A DNA stretch of 64,000 bases from Wuchereria bancrofti (lineage: Eukaryota; Nematoda; Chromadorea; Rhabditida; Onchocercidae). The stretch's first letter is position 1; every line of letters begins with the position of its first letter. Positions 63,214 to 64,000 of the stretch are shown in pieces. The stretch is from the NCBI GenBank assembly GCA_005281725.1, contig SSBO01000005.1, forward strand, positions 186,001-250,000, read 5' to 3'. A program made the translations under genes and the position numbers. Below the pieces are notes generated by a model. The model ran no database searches. It had not been told where the DNA came from and worked only from the letters and a program-made list of their open reading frames with translations.

Positions 63214-64000
63214 GCTTTTTGGTGCTACCAAGATGATCACAAAATCGGTATTTTTGAAAAAAATTGAAATTCAAATCCGTGAATTTCTTCTTACTTAGAT
63301 GGATTATTTCACAGTATGATGACCAATTGTTTATGAACGAATAATAATAAAATATATAAATAACTACGATAAAAAGTTGTACTTTCATTTACATTACGAA
63401 GAAGCAGAAGAGAAAATGACGTATTAAATGAATAGCAAACTTTTCACGCAAGTATTCAGTTTCTCTTTCCTTTATTTTTTCTTCCCTTTCCTCTTCTTTC
63501 ATAGTCATATATCGATGTTTTCAACGATCACAGTTGAAAATCTGATACGATGGATACAAATTGGGAATACTCAAAAGTAATGCATGTTATTCTCGACTCA
63601 TTTATGATATACTAAAATATACAAGTCGAGAGTGCTCAGTCATATATTAAGCATTTGGTTTAATTTAATATTTAAAAATTTGATATGAATATAAATAAAT
63701 TCATAAATCCTGCAAAATTTTAACCATAATTATGCATTGCAAAGATTTTTATTTGAAAAAAAAAAAAAGGAGAAGGTGAAAACGAAAATTAGTCAAATTT
63801 TATAGCAAGAATGAAAAGAAGGGTGAATAAACATTATTACGGTAAAGGAATGCGACAGGTAGAGAAGAGAATAGATTGTTTGTTGTTTGCTCAAAAATTC
63901 TTCTTGAAAAAGGACGAGAATTTGTTTCTTTTTTGACAAAAAAGAAAGAAAAAGAAAAGAAAAATTCCTAATTAACGAGTTTTCGCGAAATAATTGAATT
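63214..64000. other. intergenic, right edge
   Basis: AT-rich with no supported gene. It contains an 8-bp inverted repeat, TCTCGACT (63591-63598) and AGTCGAGA (63624-63631). A short ATG frame at 63551 (MDTNWEYSK then GTAATG) could be a first exon of a gene outside the window, but evidence is minimal. Confidence 0.5.

Noticed and set aside
1..64000. tRNA, rRNA, snRNA, SL RNA, known microRNA seeds, DNA transposon ends, CRISPR
   Set aside because: I looked for box A/box B tRNA motifs, 5S and SL1 sequences, common nematode microRNA sequences and transposase motifs by eye and recognised none; a covariance search would be more sensitive.

Overview
The window is AT-rich nuclear DNA from a nematode, most likely a clade III (filarial/spirurid-type) worm. 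The reasons are small genes split into many short exons, T-rich acceptors ending in TTTCAG, candidate spliced-leader acceptors a few bases before start codons, and proteins typical of nematodes (a transthyretin-like secreted protein, an Nkx6/COG-1 homeodomain factor). It has no bacterial features. Most coding exons are too short to stand out as long open frames, so the models were built by hand from splice sites, reading phase and protein similarity recalled from memory. No search or RNA data were used.

Layout. 187-810 (+): last two exons of RNA polymerase subunit RPB5. 1932-2408 (+): a 61-residue protein that is almost only a TAL/NHLH-type bHLH domain. 2763-4606 (-): a complete four-exon TMEM138 orthologue, tail to tail with the bHLH gene. 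6848-10273 (-), with tentative 5' exons to 11513: an extracellular protein with an IgGFc-binding-like region, a Thr-rich stalk and a C-terminal anchor signal. 12575-17547 (+): a 16-exon, 699-residue Sex-comb-on-midleg (Scm) protein with two MBT repeats, SLED and SAM. 20008-23219 (+): a 251-residue helical protein I do not recognise. 23220-42679: about 19.5 kb with no convincing complete gene, many simple repeats and a few candidate minus-strand exons. 42703-53461 (+): the cog-1/Nkx6 homeobox gene, 369 residues in 8 exons, with a 5.3 kb intron that appears to hold an internal first exon. 54992-56071 (-): a transthyretin-like secreted protein. 58379-63142 (+): a 12-exon, 438-residue cysteine-rich ectodomain protein with a signal peptide and a C-terminal anchor and, unusually, two GC-AG introns.

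Functionally the window mixes housekeeping transcription (RPB5), developmental regulation (bHLH, Scm, COG-1), a ciliary membrane protein (TMEM138) and three secreted or surface proteins. Nothing suggests an operon: strands alternate and gaps are large. The best leads are the whole Scm architecture in a nematode, splice-site arrangements that could remove SAM from Scm, a phase-matched internal first exon that would make a COG-1 lacking its Groucho-type motif, a possible soluble/anchored switch in the IgGFc-like gene, and the paired GC-AG introns. I found no novel multi-gene system.
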